Positions 1 through 8,726 are shown, counted from the first letter of the stretch. The stretch: DNA of 64,000 nt from Chitinophaga sp. SYP-B3965 (GCF_009647655.1 NZ_WJFD01000007.1:1-64000); one strand, 5' to 3'. Made by a program: numbers and translations. The notes: generated by a model not told the origin, from the letters alone.

Positions 1-344
1 CGCGGAATGGTCCCTACTAAAAAACACTCCCCTAAAAAAAGCTCATCCAAAAAAAAGAAAAACCCTCCGCCCTTTCCTGCGCGGTATGGTCCCTACTAAA
101 AAACACTCCCCAAAAAAAAACTCATCCAAAAAAAAGAAAAACCCTCCGCCCTTTCCTGCGCGGCATGGTCCCTACTAAAAAACACTCCCCGAAAAAAAGC
201 TCATCCAAAAAAAAGAAAAACCCTCCGCCCTTTCCTGCGCGGCATGGTCCCTACTAAAAAACACTCCCCAAAAAAAACTCATCCAAAAAAAAGAAAAACC
301 CTCCGCCCTTTCCTGCGCGGCATGATCCCTGCCAAAAACATCAT
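1..344. repeat. Tandem repeat array, 78-79 bp units (left array)
   Basis: Four full units begin at 1, 80, 159 and 238, and a fifth partial unit begins at 316. Spacing is 79, 79, 79 and 78 bp. Each unit has a GC-rich core (CCGCCCTTTCCTGCGCGGCA) followed by an A-rich stretch with runs of A and CCCC. The array probably continues to the left of the window. The last partial unit drifts towards the sequence of the array at 61680-62136, which has the same core, so the two belong to one family. Short open frames on both strands only reflect the repeat, and the 79 bp period is not a multiple of three, so I do not call a protein here. Confidence 0.9.
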
Positions 345-378
345 AATAATCCCTATATTTATCCCACAATATCCCTAT

Positions 379-588
379 ATGAAAATTAAACCTCTACAGA
401 ACAACGACCCGTGGTATGATAAAACAGGACTAGTAGTTTTCTTATTGATCGGCATGCCGATAATAGGCATCTATGGATTAGCCCGCTCTTCCACCATTTC
501 TAAAGGCGGAAAGATCGGCCTTGTCATTTTCACCTTAATTGTATGGTCACTAATAGGTGCCGGAGCACGCATAGCACAATATCCATGA
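379..588 (+). CDS. Small two-helix membrane protein (69 aa), unknown function
   Basis: A 69-residue protein that I do not recognise. It has a short polar N-terminus (MKIKPLQNNDPWYDK), a hydrophobic helix (about residues 16-34), a short basic loop (SKGGK) and a second hydrophobic helix to the end. I chose the ATG at 379 rather than the in-frame ATG at 244, because the extra 45 residues would be translated from the tandem repeat. Its stop overlaps the start of the next gene in an ATGA arrangement (585-588), which suggests translational coupling with the WG-repeat protein. Confidence 0.6.
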   Translation: MKIKPLQNNDPWYDKTGLVVFLLIGMPIIGIYGLARSSTISKGGKIGLVIFTLIVWSLIGAGARIAQYP

Positions 589-1640
589 AAAAGCTCTTCG
601 TATTCCTCCTGTTATTACTCACATCAGCCGCCTACTCCCAGCTCATGCCCTACAGGTTATATACAAAATGGGGTTATGCAGATATGACCGGCAAACTGGT
701 AATCCCCGCAAAGTTTGATCAGGCCAACACGTACGATGAAAAATGCGCGCTTGTCATGCTGAAAGACAAATACGGCCTGATAGACAGTACCGGCAAACTG
801 TTACTCCCGCTGAATGATGAGATCGAAATATATAGATGGCAGGAAAGAAAGTGGTATATACTGAAAACAGGTGGAAAATACGGCTTAGTCAATCCGGAAG
901 GAAAGCTCATCCTGCCTGTGAAATATGATGAGGTGATCGTTGGGGGACAAGGCCCTTATGCCGGAGCAGCTACAGGAGATACTTATGTCAAGGTCACAAA
1001 AGATGGAAAGGTGCAGGAAGCCACAGCATCCGATTGGAAAAACCTTAAAAAGGTAACTATTGGAACAGTGGAAGGAGAGCCGTTTAATGATTTTGTTGAA
1101 CCCTTCACGCTGAATAATAAAAAGGGATACCTGATACGTGGTAAAGGGGCCGGGTATGATTCCATCCCAGCCATCTATGATGCCTTCGATTTTTTCGATG
1201 GCGATTACAATGTAAGGATGGCAAAAAAAGATGGCCTGTGGGGCGTGATAGGCCCAAAGAATAACATCATATTCCCTTTCCTGTATGGAGTGATGGGGCG
1301 CTCTGCCAGCCCCAAATTTAATTTATATACCGGCATGCGATATGGCAAATACGGTATCCTGAAACCCAATGGTGATATCCTGATACCCTTTGAGTGGGAC
1401 CGCCTGTCTTTTGCCAATGATGATTTCTGGTGTATGGCCTATAAAAACGGGAAAGTTGGAATTATCATCTTCGATGCCAGCGCGCCCATATTCATCGCCC
1501 CCAAATACAAAAGAGTAACAAGTGCCCCAGTGAAGATTTTAGAACACCAGGGTAAAAAGATCAGGTTCTTCTACGTAGGAACAGAACAAGGATATGGATT
1601 TGTGCGGGAAGATGGTGTAGAGTATTTCAAGGATAAGTAA
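585..1640 (+). CDS. WG-repeat (KWG) secreted protein
   Basis: A 351-residue exported protein. Residues 1-18 are a signal peptide (MKKLFVFLLLLLTSAAYS). The rest has degenerate WG/KWG repeats, each with a 'KxGyad..GKlviPakFD' pattern: KWGYADMTGKLVIPAKFD, KYGLIDSTGKLLLP, KYGLVNPEGKLILPVKYD, LWGVIGPKNNIIFPFLYG and KYGILKPNGDILIPFEWD. WG repeats form beta-rich repeat folds of mostly unknown ligand. The start at 585 gives the signal peptide; an upstream frame extension from 543 has no such sequence. It overlaps the preceding small membrane gene by 4 bp, so the two are probably one transcript. No substrate can be predicted. Confidence 0.85.
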   Translation: MKKLFVFLLLLLTSAAYSQLMPYRLYTKWGYADMTGKLVIPAKFDQANTYDEKCALVMLKDKYGLIDSTGKLLLPLNDEIEIYRWQERKWYILKTGGKYGLVNPEGKLILPVKYDEVIVGGQGPYAGAATGDTYVKVTKDGKVQEATASDWKNLKKVTIGTVEGEPFNDFVEPFTLNNKKGYLIRGKGAGYDSIPAIYDAFDFFDGDYNVRMAKKDGLWGVIGPKNNIIFPFLYGVMGRSASPKFNLYTGMRYGKYGILKPNGDILIPFEWDRLSFANDDFWCMAYKNGKVGIIIFDASAPIFIAPKYKRVTSAPVKILEHQGKKIRFFYVGTEQGYGFVREDGVEYFKDK

Positions 1641-1709
1641 GAAATATAGCTGTTATCAATGCATAATGTTATTTTTAAGTAATGAAGTTTTCTCCAAAAC
1701 CATTGCTTT

Positions 1710-3719
1710 ATGCTTAATAAAATATCAGTTTTCTGTGTCATCGTTCTCTGCTCCTGTTCTTCAACAAAACCCATTGTCCAAAAACAGCCTCCCGCCCTCA
1801 CAGCCATGAAAGAATTCAGAGCCGCCTGGGTAGCCACCGTAGCCAACATTAACTGGCCCAGCAAACCCGGCCTCAGCACCGCAGCCCAACAAGCAGAAGC
1901 CTTACGCCTTATAGATTCCCTGAAAGACCTTCACTTCAATGCGATCATCCTGCAGGTACGCCCCCAGGCAGATGCTTTATATAAAAGCGATCTCGAACCC
2001 TGGTCCTATTACTTAACCGGCACACAGGGAAAAGCCCCGGACCCATATTATGATCCCCTGGATTTCTGGATAACAGCAGCACATGACCGTGGGATAGAAT
2101 TACATGTATGGCTGAACCCTTACCGTGCTCATCACATATCAGGAGGCCCCGTAACAGAAAGTTCGGTAGTTACAAAAATGCCTAACCTGGTGATGAAACT
2201 GAAAGAAGGATATTGGTGGTTTGATCCTGCGCAGAAAGGAACACAGGATCATGGTGTAGCAGTAGTAATGGATTTAGTGAAAAGATATGATATAGACGGT
2301 GTGCAATTTGATGACTACTTCTATCCATATCCCTCTTATAACGGCAATGCAGATTTCCCGGACACCACCAGCTGGAAAGCATATCAAAAAGGTGGGGGGA
2401 AACTCTCCCGTGGAGATTGGCGTCGTGAAGCTGTGAACATTTTCATTGAACGTTTATACAAAGATATTAAAGCCGCAAAGCCCTACGTGAAATTTGGTAT
2501 TAGTCCATTTGGCATGTATCGTCCCGGTTATCCATCAACCGTTCCTATCGGTTTTGATCAGTATGGAGAGTTGTATGCAGATGCAAAGCTCTGGTTGAAC
2601 AAAGGCTGGATAGATTATTTCTCTCCTCAATTATACTGGACCATCAGATCTAACTATAGCTTTCCGCTGTTATTGCGCTGGTGGGAAGATGAAAATACAT
2701 TACACCGTCACCTATGGCCTGGCATCAGTTTGGGCACAGATACCAGCGCCAGGAATACAGACGAAACGATCAACAAGATCATGATCACCAGGGGCATGAT
2801 CCAACAAAGCCCCGGTGTGATACATTGGCATATTTCTTCTGTTACCCGTAGCCCAAACATGGCCAAAGCATTGGTCACCGGGCCATACAAACAAGATGCA
2901 TTGGTCCCCTCAAGCCCCTGGCTGGATCATACACCACCAGCTATACCCAATGCAAAAACCGCTATAGAAGCAGATACGATGATGAGGGTCAGCTGGTCTC
3001 ACCCTGATGAAAAGGATGTATTCAGATGGGTGATATATTATCAGTATGGCAGCAAATGGAATTACCAGGTATTCAATCGCAATGATCGTTCCGTGTTGTT
3101 GAAAACGATGGAAAGTGGAAAGTACATCAGCAACATTGCTGTTACCGCAGTTGACCGCACCGGTAATGAAAGCACACGCAAAGAAATTACACCGGTACTT
3201 ACCACAGTAGCTATCATCCCCCGTTCCGGCTGGAATGCTGTAATACCTAAGCCATACAAATCACATAAACCGGTAAAGATCACCATCCACCACGAAGGTT
3301 CCCGTTTCGGCATAAATGATGATGCGCCGAAACATATCCGCAACGTACAGATCTGGGGTATGGGAAAAGACAGGAATTGGAGCGATATCCCTTACCATTT
3401 CCTGATTGCACCGGATGGTGCTATTTATGAAGGCAGGGATGTATTCACTGCCGGCGAAACCGCCACCGAATATGATCCTTCAGGTCACCTGCTGATCACC
3501 TGCATGGGTAATCTGGAAACAGACGAAGTGCCGGCGGCACAACTGCAATCCCTGGTCCGCCTGATCGCTTATGTGAGTAAGAAGTACCAGATCCCTTATG
3601 AAACAATTGCGTCTCACAAAGATTATTCTAAACAAACCGTTTGCCCCGGGAAGAATCTCTATGCTTACCTGGAAAATGGATATATCAGGAAGAGCGTGAA
3701 GGAGTTAGCGCTTAAATAA
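1710..3719 (+). CDS. Lipoprotein: GH10-like (DUF187/GHL10) domain fused to N-acetylmuramoyl-L-alanine amidase (Amidase_2)
   Basis: 669 residues. An N-terminal lipoprotein signal ends in LCSC, with the lipid-bearing Cys at 16. Residues ~35-400 are a glycosyl-hydrolase-like TIM-barrel domain of the GHL10/DUF187 type (FRAAWVATVANINWP at 36-50, later GVQFDDYFYPYP and FSPQLYWT). A fibronectin-like linker (~410-500) precedes a C-terminal zinc amidase domain (~505-665). The probable zinc ligands are the His pair in ITIHHEGS (527-528), His636 in SHKDYS and Cys645 in TVCPGKN. GHL10 proteins are predicted to act on peptidoglycan-like glycans, and Amidase_2 cuts the MurNAc-L-Ala bond. I infer a cell-wall turnover or scavenging enzyme with both glycan and peptide-stem activity. 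It stands alone, tail to tail with the next gene. Confidence 0.88.
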   Translation: MLNKISVFCVIVLCSCSSTKPIVQKQPPALTAMKEFRAAWVATVANINWPSKPGLSTAAQQAEALRLIDSLKDLHFNAIILQVRPQADALYKSDLEPWSYYLTGTQGKAPDPYYDPLDFWITAAHDRGIELHVWLNPYRAHHISGGPVTESSVVTKMPNLVMKLKEGYWWFDPAQKGTQDHGVAVVMDLVKRYDIDGVQFDDYFYPYPSYNGNADFPDTTSWKAYQKGGGKLSRGDWRREAVNIFIERLYKDIKAAKPYVKFGISPFGMYRPGYPSTVPIGFDQYGELYADAKLWLNKGWIDYFSPQLYWTIRSNYSFPLLLRWWEDENTLHRHLWPGISLGTDTSARNTDETINKIMITRGMIQQSPGVIHWHISSVTRSPNMAKALVTGPYKQDALVPSSPWLDHTPPAIPNAKTAIEADTMMRVSWSHPDEKDVFRWVIYYQYGSKWNYQVFNRNDRSVLLKTMESGKYISNIAVTAVDRTGNESTRKEITPVLTTVAIIPRSGWNAVIPKPYKSHKPVKITIHHEGSRFGINDDAPKHIRNVQIWGMGKDRNWSDIPYHFLIAPDGAIYEGRDVFTAGETATEYDPSGHLLITCMGNLETDEVPAAQLQSLVRLIAYVSKKYQIPYETIASHKDYSKQTVCPGKNLYAYLENGYIRKSVKELALK

Positions 3720-3730
3720 TGCTGAAATAA

Positions 3731-4288
3731 TTACTGTCTTCCAATAATTGGATGATATATATTTCTAAGTGCACTTTCAATTGAAGGAACAATCATGTCA
3801 TAATTCTTCACATCTATAGGAATCCAGCTCACCTTAAATATCTCACCAAACAGGTTGGGCCTGGCTTTTAATTTCATGGCAAAAGTATGCTTTGTGCATT
3901 CCATGTGTATATGCTCATTAATACGACTACCTATATTTTTGGACTTACCTATGTAAAGCGGAATCCAATCATCAAACTTCTTGTGTTCACGTACTCTCTT
4001 ATCTTTAATGCCTGGTACCCAGTAATGTTCCCAATCCTCCCATTTTATCCTAAATGAGGATACCCATTTTTCAGCGTCAAACAATGAATGTGAATTTTTA
4101 ATTTCAAAGAAATAGACACCTTTTAATTTATTACTGGTAGGACGAATCCCGTTTGTATCGCCATTAAGTTCAAATTCCACACTATCAGTGAAACGAAGTT
4201 TTTTAGCAATCTCATTTATTCTTATCGCTTCTGCTGTAATAGTTTTATCTATATCAGCCAGTTCCTGTATACAGTATATTTCATCCAT
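3731..4288 (-). CDS. GIY-YIG nuclease-domain protein
   Basis: 185 residues from the ATG at 4288. A TTG at 4348 would add 20 residues and overlap the upstream gene by 11 bp; I prefer the ATG, but the choice is open. The second half carries the GIY-YIG signature: GVYFFEI (the 'GIY' strand), then PLYIGKSKNIGSRINEHI (the 'YIG' strand with the conserved Arg in the following helix), and a late Glu-containing helix (IESALRNIYHP) that fits the metal-binding Glu. GIY-YIG enzymes cut DNA in repair, restriction or mobile elements; which role applies here is not visible. The gene follows an envelope protein gene in the same direction, and no mobile-element features surround it. Confidence 0.75.
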   Translation of the reverse strand: MDEIYCIQELADIDKTITAEAIRINEIAKKLRFTDSVEFELNGDTNGIRPTSNKLKGVYFFEIKNSHSLFDAEKWVSSFRIKWEDWEHYWVPGIKDKRVREHKKFDDWIPLYIGKSKNIGSRINEHIHMECTKHTFAMKLKARPNLFGEIFKVSWIPIDVKNYDMIVPSIESALRNIYHPIIGRQ

Positions 4289-4337
4289 AAAACCTATTTT
4301 GTTGATGCTGAGACCAGTGAATGGTGTTTTCTGTTTT

Positions 4338-6140
4338 TTATTTGGCAAATAGCATCAATGAATAACCCATCTGTATCTGAGTAAAATTATTTGAATTGTT
4401 TAGCCGTTCATGTGTCCATCTAAAACGGAAGAACAACCTGGAGTCTTCGCCGGTCTTCATATATGCATCAAAGAACGGCTGGATCAATCCTTCCTTACTT
4501 GATAGTTTATATTCTTTATTCCATATCTCTGGCCTGATGTAATTACATCCTAGCGTAACTGCCCACCTGCTATCCGGGTTAAAGCTGAAGCTGGAAGTAA
4601 ATTGAAGATAAGAACTATTGAGCGGTACAGATGTCTCCTTAACGGAATCTGTAGAAGTGGCTATTCTGGTCCTAAACCAATAAGCTCCGACGTTTAGTAC
4701 GTTCCAATTTAACTTCAGTTGCGGAAAGCTGAACTTTATTATGTCCAGCTTTAACCCCAATGAGGCTAGTTGATACTGGTAAAGTTGAATCGGGTCAATC
4801 TGTTTATCTATAACGCTTGCGCTGTCAACAAACCGATTATTTTCTTCCAGCTTTGAGAATAATAATCTTGGTTCAATTGAACCGAATAAGTTTAAATAGG
4901 GAGACCGGAATTTTGGATTCCGTATAATAAAGGTGCCGATTTTTTGCCTGCCAGCGCCGGAGTTGTCCATATCCTTGCTAACATCGTCTCTTTTCTCTTT
5001 TGTAGTATCTCTCATATATAGATCATAAACGCTTTCTTTGGTATTCTTCCTGTACCCATTATCGTTTCTAATTTTTGGATCCACCCTTTTCAGATCAACT
5101 TTGGAAAGAATGCCTTCATTGCGCCGCCCGAACAATAATCTGTACTTTGTATTGAGATTGATCTTCCTGATAGCCTCAATCTGAATTAAACCATTCGGCT
5201 GTTCCTGGTCAAGACCTGCAAAATCAGTAAAAGCAGCTATGTTGAGGATTTTTGACCGTTTTTCTTTTTTAAGTTCTATGATCGGGGTGGTAGGGATGAT
5301 AATATACCTGCTGTTTGCCGGACTATAATCCTCTTTATCATTTTCAAGTACGATGTCGTATATCAATAATTCAGACAATTTTATATACCTGACAAGCCCT
5401 TTTTCACCATTGCAATTATAACAGTATAGGTTTACGTCTGCTAATTTTTCCGGGTCAAACTTTCCGGAAATGCTAATTGGATATTGATTCTTAAATTCCA
5501 GAAACTGGGTAGGACTTTCTGAAGAAGCTTGAGCATTGTAAGGCTTTATAAGATGGGCTTTAATGTTTTTTATGGCTCCGTCTGCAATTTCAATATCCAC
5601 CTTGCTAATTTGGTGTCCGGCCGTAAGTCCGCTTAATCTACCCTGGTAATAAACAGAACCGTTAGATCGCAAATAACTTCTGATATTATCTCTCCTTAAG
5701 ATCAAGTATGCTGTTACAGGCTCATCATCTTTAAAATCAATCTTTGCTTGTATGGAAAAGAATACCTCAAGGCTTTTGTCTTCTAATGTTCCACGATCTG
5801 TTTCCTTCATAACCTTTCCCATCTGTTCCACAAACATTGCCTTAAATATATCTTTCGAAAATTCGGAAAATTGGTATTCCGGAGGATCATCCTTTGGAGA
5901 AGTGGTATCAGATTCCTTCGTTTCATCTATATCACTTACACCTTTTGCAGTAGGATCAATAGTACTGATCTTAAAGGTATAGCTTGTTTCATTTATTTTT
6001 ATGAACGCATAGTTATATGCTTTCTTTTCGTAAATGAAACTACCGAGCATACGGTAGGAAGTACTTTGAGAGAAACAGGGGAACACTAATAGTAACAGGC
6101 ATAATGCCATCGGGTAAGGGAGGAGGGATTTTAGGGACAT
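4338..6140 (-). CDS. Large exported envelope protein, unknown function
   Basis: 600 residues with a clear signal peptide (cleavage probably after FSQ, about residue 25). I do not recognise the family. The first ~250 residues are mixed beta-rich sequence with a CYNCNG pair of cysteines near 240. The last ~170 residues alternate polar and hydrophobic positions and end in an aromatic/hydrophobic strand (GYSLMLFAK), as in outer-membrane beta-barrel or surface proteins. The ATG at 6140 is well placed before the hydrophobic leader. It is the upstream partner of the GIY-YIG gene. No regulator is adjacent. Confidence 0.6.
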   Translation of the reverse strand: MSLKSLLPYPMALCLLLLVFPCFSQSTSYRMLGSFIYEKKAYNYAFIKINETSYTFKISTIDPTAKGVSDIDETKESDTTSPKDDPPEYQFSEFSKDIFKAMFVEQMGKVMKETDRGTLEDKSLEVFFSIQAKIDFKDDEPVTAYLILRRDNIRSYLRSNGSVYYQGRLSGLTAGHQISKVDIEIADGAIKNIKAHLIKPYNAQASSESPTQFLEFKNQYPISISGKFDPEKLADVNLYCYNCNGEKGLVRYIKLSELLIYDIVLENDKEDYSPANSRYIIIPTTPIIELKKEKRSKILNIAAFTDFAGLDQEQPNGLIQIEAIRKINLNTKYRLLFGRRNEGILSKVDLKRVDPKIRNDNGYRKNTKESVYDLYMRDTTKEKRDDVSKDMDNSGAGRQKIGTFIIRNPKFRSPYLNLFGSIEPRLLFSKLEENNRFVDSASVIDKQIDPIQLYQYQLASLGLKLDIIKFSFPQLKLNWNVLNVGAYWFRTRIATSTDSVKETSVPLNSSYLQFTSSFSFNPDSRWAVTLGCNYIRPEIWNKEYKLSSKEGLIQPFFDAYMKTGEDSRLFFRFRWTHERLNNSNNFTQIQMGYSLMLFAK

Positions 6141-6472
6141 ATTTCAGACTTAGTTGATGAGGTATTGGGGTAACTGATTATTCTTTTATTCGCGTATAAG
6201 TATTTACTAAATATAGTATTAACCAGACACTCTGGGATCATTTGTTTTGAAGCGGTTAAAAGATAGTATTTATCCTTTTAAGATACATCCGACGTTAGCA
6301 CTTGAGAAATCTGCATTAGTTAGTTATTCATATATAAAACTGAAATAAATTATTAAAAACTTCATTTCCATAATCCCCGGAGTTACTGCTCTGATCTGCT
6401 CCATTTCGTTTTCTTACAATTTTACCGCAAGCTGCACCGGTATTTTTGTGATATAATTTAAAACGATAAAAC
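6141..6472. other. Intergenic region upstream of a small ORF; one promoter-like box
   Basis: About 330 bp, AT-rich, between divergent genes. I see no protein longer than ~30 residues and no RNA I can name. A Bacteroidota-type -7 box, TATTTTTG (TAnnTTTG), lies at 6441-6448, 24 nt before the ATG of the small ORF at 6473. A matching -33 TTTG is not clear. Confidence 0.5.
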
Positions 6473-6598
6473 ATGGAACAGTCAACAACCCTCGCATTTT
6501 CACTTGACGCTTACAAAGTGATAAAGAAAGTGATCAAATACACGCTTTATGCAGCGATCATTTATTTCGCAATCGAAGGATTTATAGCGTGGGAATAA
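6473..6598 (+). CDS. Possible 41-aa membrane microprotein
   Basis: The ATG at 6473 opens a 41-codon frame: polar N-terminus (MEQSTTLAFSLDAYK), a basic stretch (VIKKVIK), then a hydrophobic helix (YTLYAAIIYFAI) and an acidic tail (EGFIAWE). A TAnnTTTG box lies 24 nt upstream, and a hairpin starts 8 nt after the stop, so it has the frame of an independent transcription unit. The layout (amphipathic start, one helix) is that of a small single-pass protein. No family recognised. It could still be a chance frame. Confidence 0.45.
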   Translation: MEQSTTLAFSLDAYKVIKKVIKYTLYAAIIYFAIEGFIAWE

Positions 6599-6605
6599 TT
6601 AAGTA

Positions 6606-6631
6606 TCCCCGTAGAATTACCTCCACGGGGA
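6606..6631. terminator. Hairpin between converging genes
   Basis: A 7-bp stem (TCCCCGT at 6606-6612, ACGGGGA at 6625-6631) with a 12-nt loop lies between the stop of the 41-aa ORF and the stop of the repair kinase gene. There is no clean U-run on either side, so termination strength is uncertain. Confidence 0.5.
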
Positions 6632-6635
6632 CTTA

Positions 6636-7742
6636 TTAGTTAATGTGATACACCACATCATGCGCTTCCCATAATGCCGGCACCTCCATTTTGCGTATCA
6701 GCCTCTCCTGAACAGCCCTTGGTACTACCGCCTCCCTGCTGCTATTCTGATGATGCAGTTTAGCATAAGGTACTTCTACATATACGATCTGTACTTCCGC
6801 TTTATAAGTAAGGAAGAGATCGATCAGCTGGCTGCGCATTTGACGGGTGATATTAGTGGCATTCCATACAAAGCTTTTTTTGCTGCGCAGGTATTCCCTG
6901 GCTTTTTCCTTTGCAGCCTGTATGGCTTGTCCATTGCCTGTTTTGTCTGTAGCCTCCGTTTTCCGTTCCCGCCTGATCTCATCCAGCGAGATCACAGGCA
7001 GAGCAGGAAAATTTTTCCGGATATAGGTGTCCTTACCCGCACCCGGTAGTCCACTCATCAAAACTACTTTTGTTTCAGGATGATCAAAAGGTACATAGTC
7101 CGGATAAGCATCATCCTTTTGCAAATAATACATACGTGCATGGCCAGATGTAAAAGAGCGGGTAGTACCCCAGCATCCGTGTTCCTTACAAAACTCCACA
7201 AAACAATCTACCCGGTAAAGCAGGTCTTCTTTATCGTGGCAGGTCCTGCCCAGCACATCAGCCCTTGCCAGTAATGCCAGCCATTCTGTATTCACTTCCA
7301 GGCTGGCCATGATAATCGTTTTTAATGGATCACGTTTTTCCAGTAGCCACAACGGTAAACTATGATGTTTAACGAGACCAAAGATTTGTTCCCTTATAGA
7401 AAAAGGTGTGGGAATATCATGATAAAGGATCACCCGCGCTGTCTGCGCTCCTTTACGCGCATGCCCTTTGGAAGTGATCCTTCCATCCGCTTCTGTAACT
7501 GTTGTGCTACGTTTTTCCACATCATGCAGTAAAGCCGCAGCCCAGAGGATTTCCTGATCCTCTGGGGAAAGAGATTGATAAACAATATCCTGTTCCAGTT
7601 CGGCCAGCACCATTTGTGTATGTATGGCTACATTACCTTCTGCATGATGGATACTGTCCTGCGGTATTTCCTTCATTACCTTCACCCAATCGAATTGATC
7701 CTCCAGTTGTTCCCACGATTTATTATTACTGATGGTCCACAT
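6636..7742 (-). CDS. HD-Pnk-type end-healing enzyme: HD phosphoesterase plus 5'-OH polynucleotide kinase
   Basis: 368 residues in two parts. Residues ~30-200 are an HD domain with its metal ligands visible: His41, the HD pair 73-74 (LLHDVEKRS), His94, the HH pair at 126-127 and Asp162 (RADVLGRT). Residues ~225-368 are a P-loop kinase: Walker A GLPGAGKDT (231-239), then an ISLDEIRRE segment that fits the catalytic Asp/Arg of T4 Pnkp-like kinases. This architecture matches HD-Pnk, known from Runella slithyformis, where the HD part removes 2',3'-phosphates and the kinase phosphorylates 5'-OH ends. The start overlaps the ligase gene by 17 bp. A strong GGAGGT sits just before its ATG inside the ligase gene, unusual in this phylum and a sign of coupled translation. 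Confidence 0.88.
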   Translation of the reverse strand: MWTISNNKSWEQLEDQFDWVKVMKEIPQDSIHHAEGNVAIHTQMVLAELEQDIVYQSLSPEDQEILWAAALLHDVEKRSTTVTEADGRITSKGHARKGAQTARVILYHDIPTPFSIREQIFGLVKHHSLPLWLLEKRDPLKTIIMASLEVNTEWLALLARADVLGRTCHDKEDLLYRVDCFVEFCKEHGCWGTTRSFTSGHARMYYLQKDDAYPDYVPFDHPETKVVLMSGLPGAGKDTYIRKNFPALPVISLDEIRRERKTEATDKTGNGQAIQAAKEKAREYLRSKKSFVWNATNITRQMRSQLIDLFLTYKAEVQIVYVEVPYAKLHHQNSSREAVVPRAVQERLIRKMEVPALWEAHDVVYHIN

Positions 7743-8436
7743 AATTACCTCCTTCGTAGTTTAAGCCTGCCCGTTTCCAGTTACGCGTCCAGTGTTCGTC
7801 TGTTTGCACATGTCCTTTTCTCACGTACTTAAATACATTCCGGGAGAAATCTTCCTGCGCATAGCTATCTGTATTGCGCGTAACAATACCTTCCATGATT
7901 GTTGGCCGTTCATTTCCCGCATCATGAGGATCGAAGCCGCCACGGCCTGCAACGATTGTCTTCACCTCATTTTCAAATGCCGTTCTTTCCATTGCCGGTG
8001 TAAAGACACTGATCTCCGGTACTACCGGTAATGCAAGCATCGCCGCATAGAATTTCGTTTCTTCCCAGCTCAGCCATCTTCCGTTTTCCCGTACTGCGAA
8101 CACAAAAAAGCGATGCGGCAGTTGACGATATGTTATGGAATGGATAGCATAAAGATTCTCGAGGAAAATTTCCAGTGGCCCAAGGTCGTTTTTGATACTT
8201 TGCCAGAAGCGCCGGAGGCTTTCCGTCCATGGAGAAACTGCCTGAGCAGCATGAGAGCGTGCAAACACACCATACCTGGATAAACAATTGTTTTCTCCGT
8301 CCAGCTTTTCCGTATGCACCAGTTGTGGGATCTTTTTAAGATGATCCCAATAATCATGCTGGATCCGGTCGTCACTGGAAGTGCCTGGCGAGAAGGGGTA
8401 ATGATATGTACGGCCGTATTTTTGTGAAATAGCCAT
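7726..8436 (-). CDS. RNA ligase-family nucleotidyltransferase (KxDG ligase)
   Basis: 236 residues. Motif I is TEKLDGEN (catalytic Lys44, which forms the ligase-AMP adduct). FARSHAAQ follows (motif Ia region). HRFFVFAV fits motif III, MEGIVTR fits motif IV and FKYVRKGH fits motif V. Length and motifs place it in the RNA ligase family of covalent nucleotidyltransferases, without an obvious extra C-terminal domain. It is the first gene of a two-gene operon with the HD-kinase, which would prepare 3'-OH/5'-phosphate ends for it. I infer repair of broken RNA (or nicked duplexes); the substrate is not visible. The ATG at 8436 is followed by a conserved-looking basic N-terminus. Confidence 0.85.
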   Translation of the reverse strand: MAISQKYGRTYHYPFSPGTSSDDRIQHDYWDHLKKIPQLVHTEKLDGENNCLSRYGVFARSHAAQAVSPWTESLRRFWQSIKNDLGPLEIFLENLYAIHSITYRQLPHRFFVFAVRENGRWLSWEETKFYAAMLALPVVPEISVFTPAMERTAFENEVKTIVAGRGGFDPHDAGNERPTIMEGIVTRNTDSYAQEDFSRNVFKYVRKGHVQTDEHWTRNWKRAGLNYEGGNYVDHQ

Positions 8437-8711
8437 GTAATTAATTTTATATCAACAATAAACTTCCACACAGCGGCAGGGCTGCCGCTGCAATAACCTG
8501 GTTTAATATGTTGATCCAATTACATGGCCCAAAGGTTTGCAGTTTTTTTGCGAATGGATGCAAAGATAAGTGAATAGTTTGATGTTATTTTAACCAAATC
8601 AATCCCGTAGCACTTGTGTAAGATCACCGTATCATTACCGTATCCATCCTATAGCCTCCCCTAACGGCGAATATCCTATCAAATTTAACAGGAAAATAAG
8701 CATCCGTTTAT
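8437..8711. other. Divergent intergenic region
   Basis: About 275 bp between the repair operon (leftward) and the GH16 gene (rightward). It must carry both promoters. I see no RNA gene or repeat in it. The rightward -7-like box TATCATTG at 8712-8719 ends 7 nt before the GH16 ATG. Confidence 0.4.
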
Positions 8712-8726
8712 TATCATTGCACTCGT

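Noticed and set aside
1..344. CRISPR array
   Set aside because: The whole 78-79 bp unit is conserved, including the part that would be the spacer, and there are no cas genes.
244..378. N-terminal extension of the 69-aa membrane protein into the tandem repeat
   Set aside because: The extra 45 residues are encoded by repeat DNA and the repeat length is not a multiple of three, so conservation as protein is unlikely.
3731..4288. GIY-YIG protein as homing endonuclease of a mobile intron
   Set aside because: No interrupted gene, intron structure or repeat borders are visible around it.
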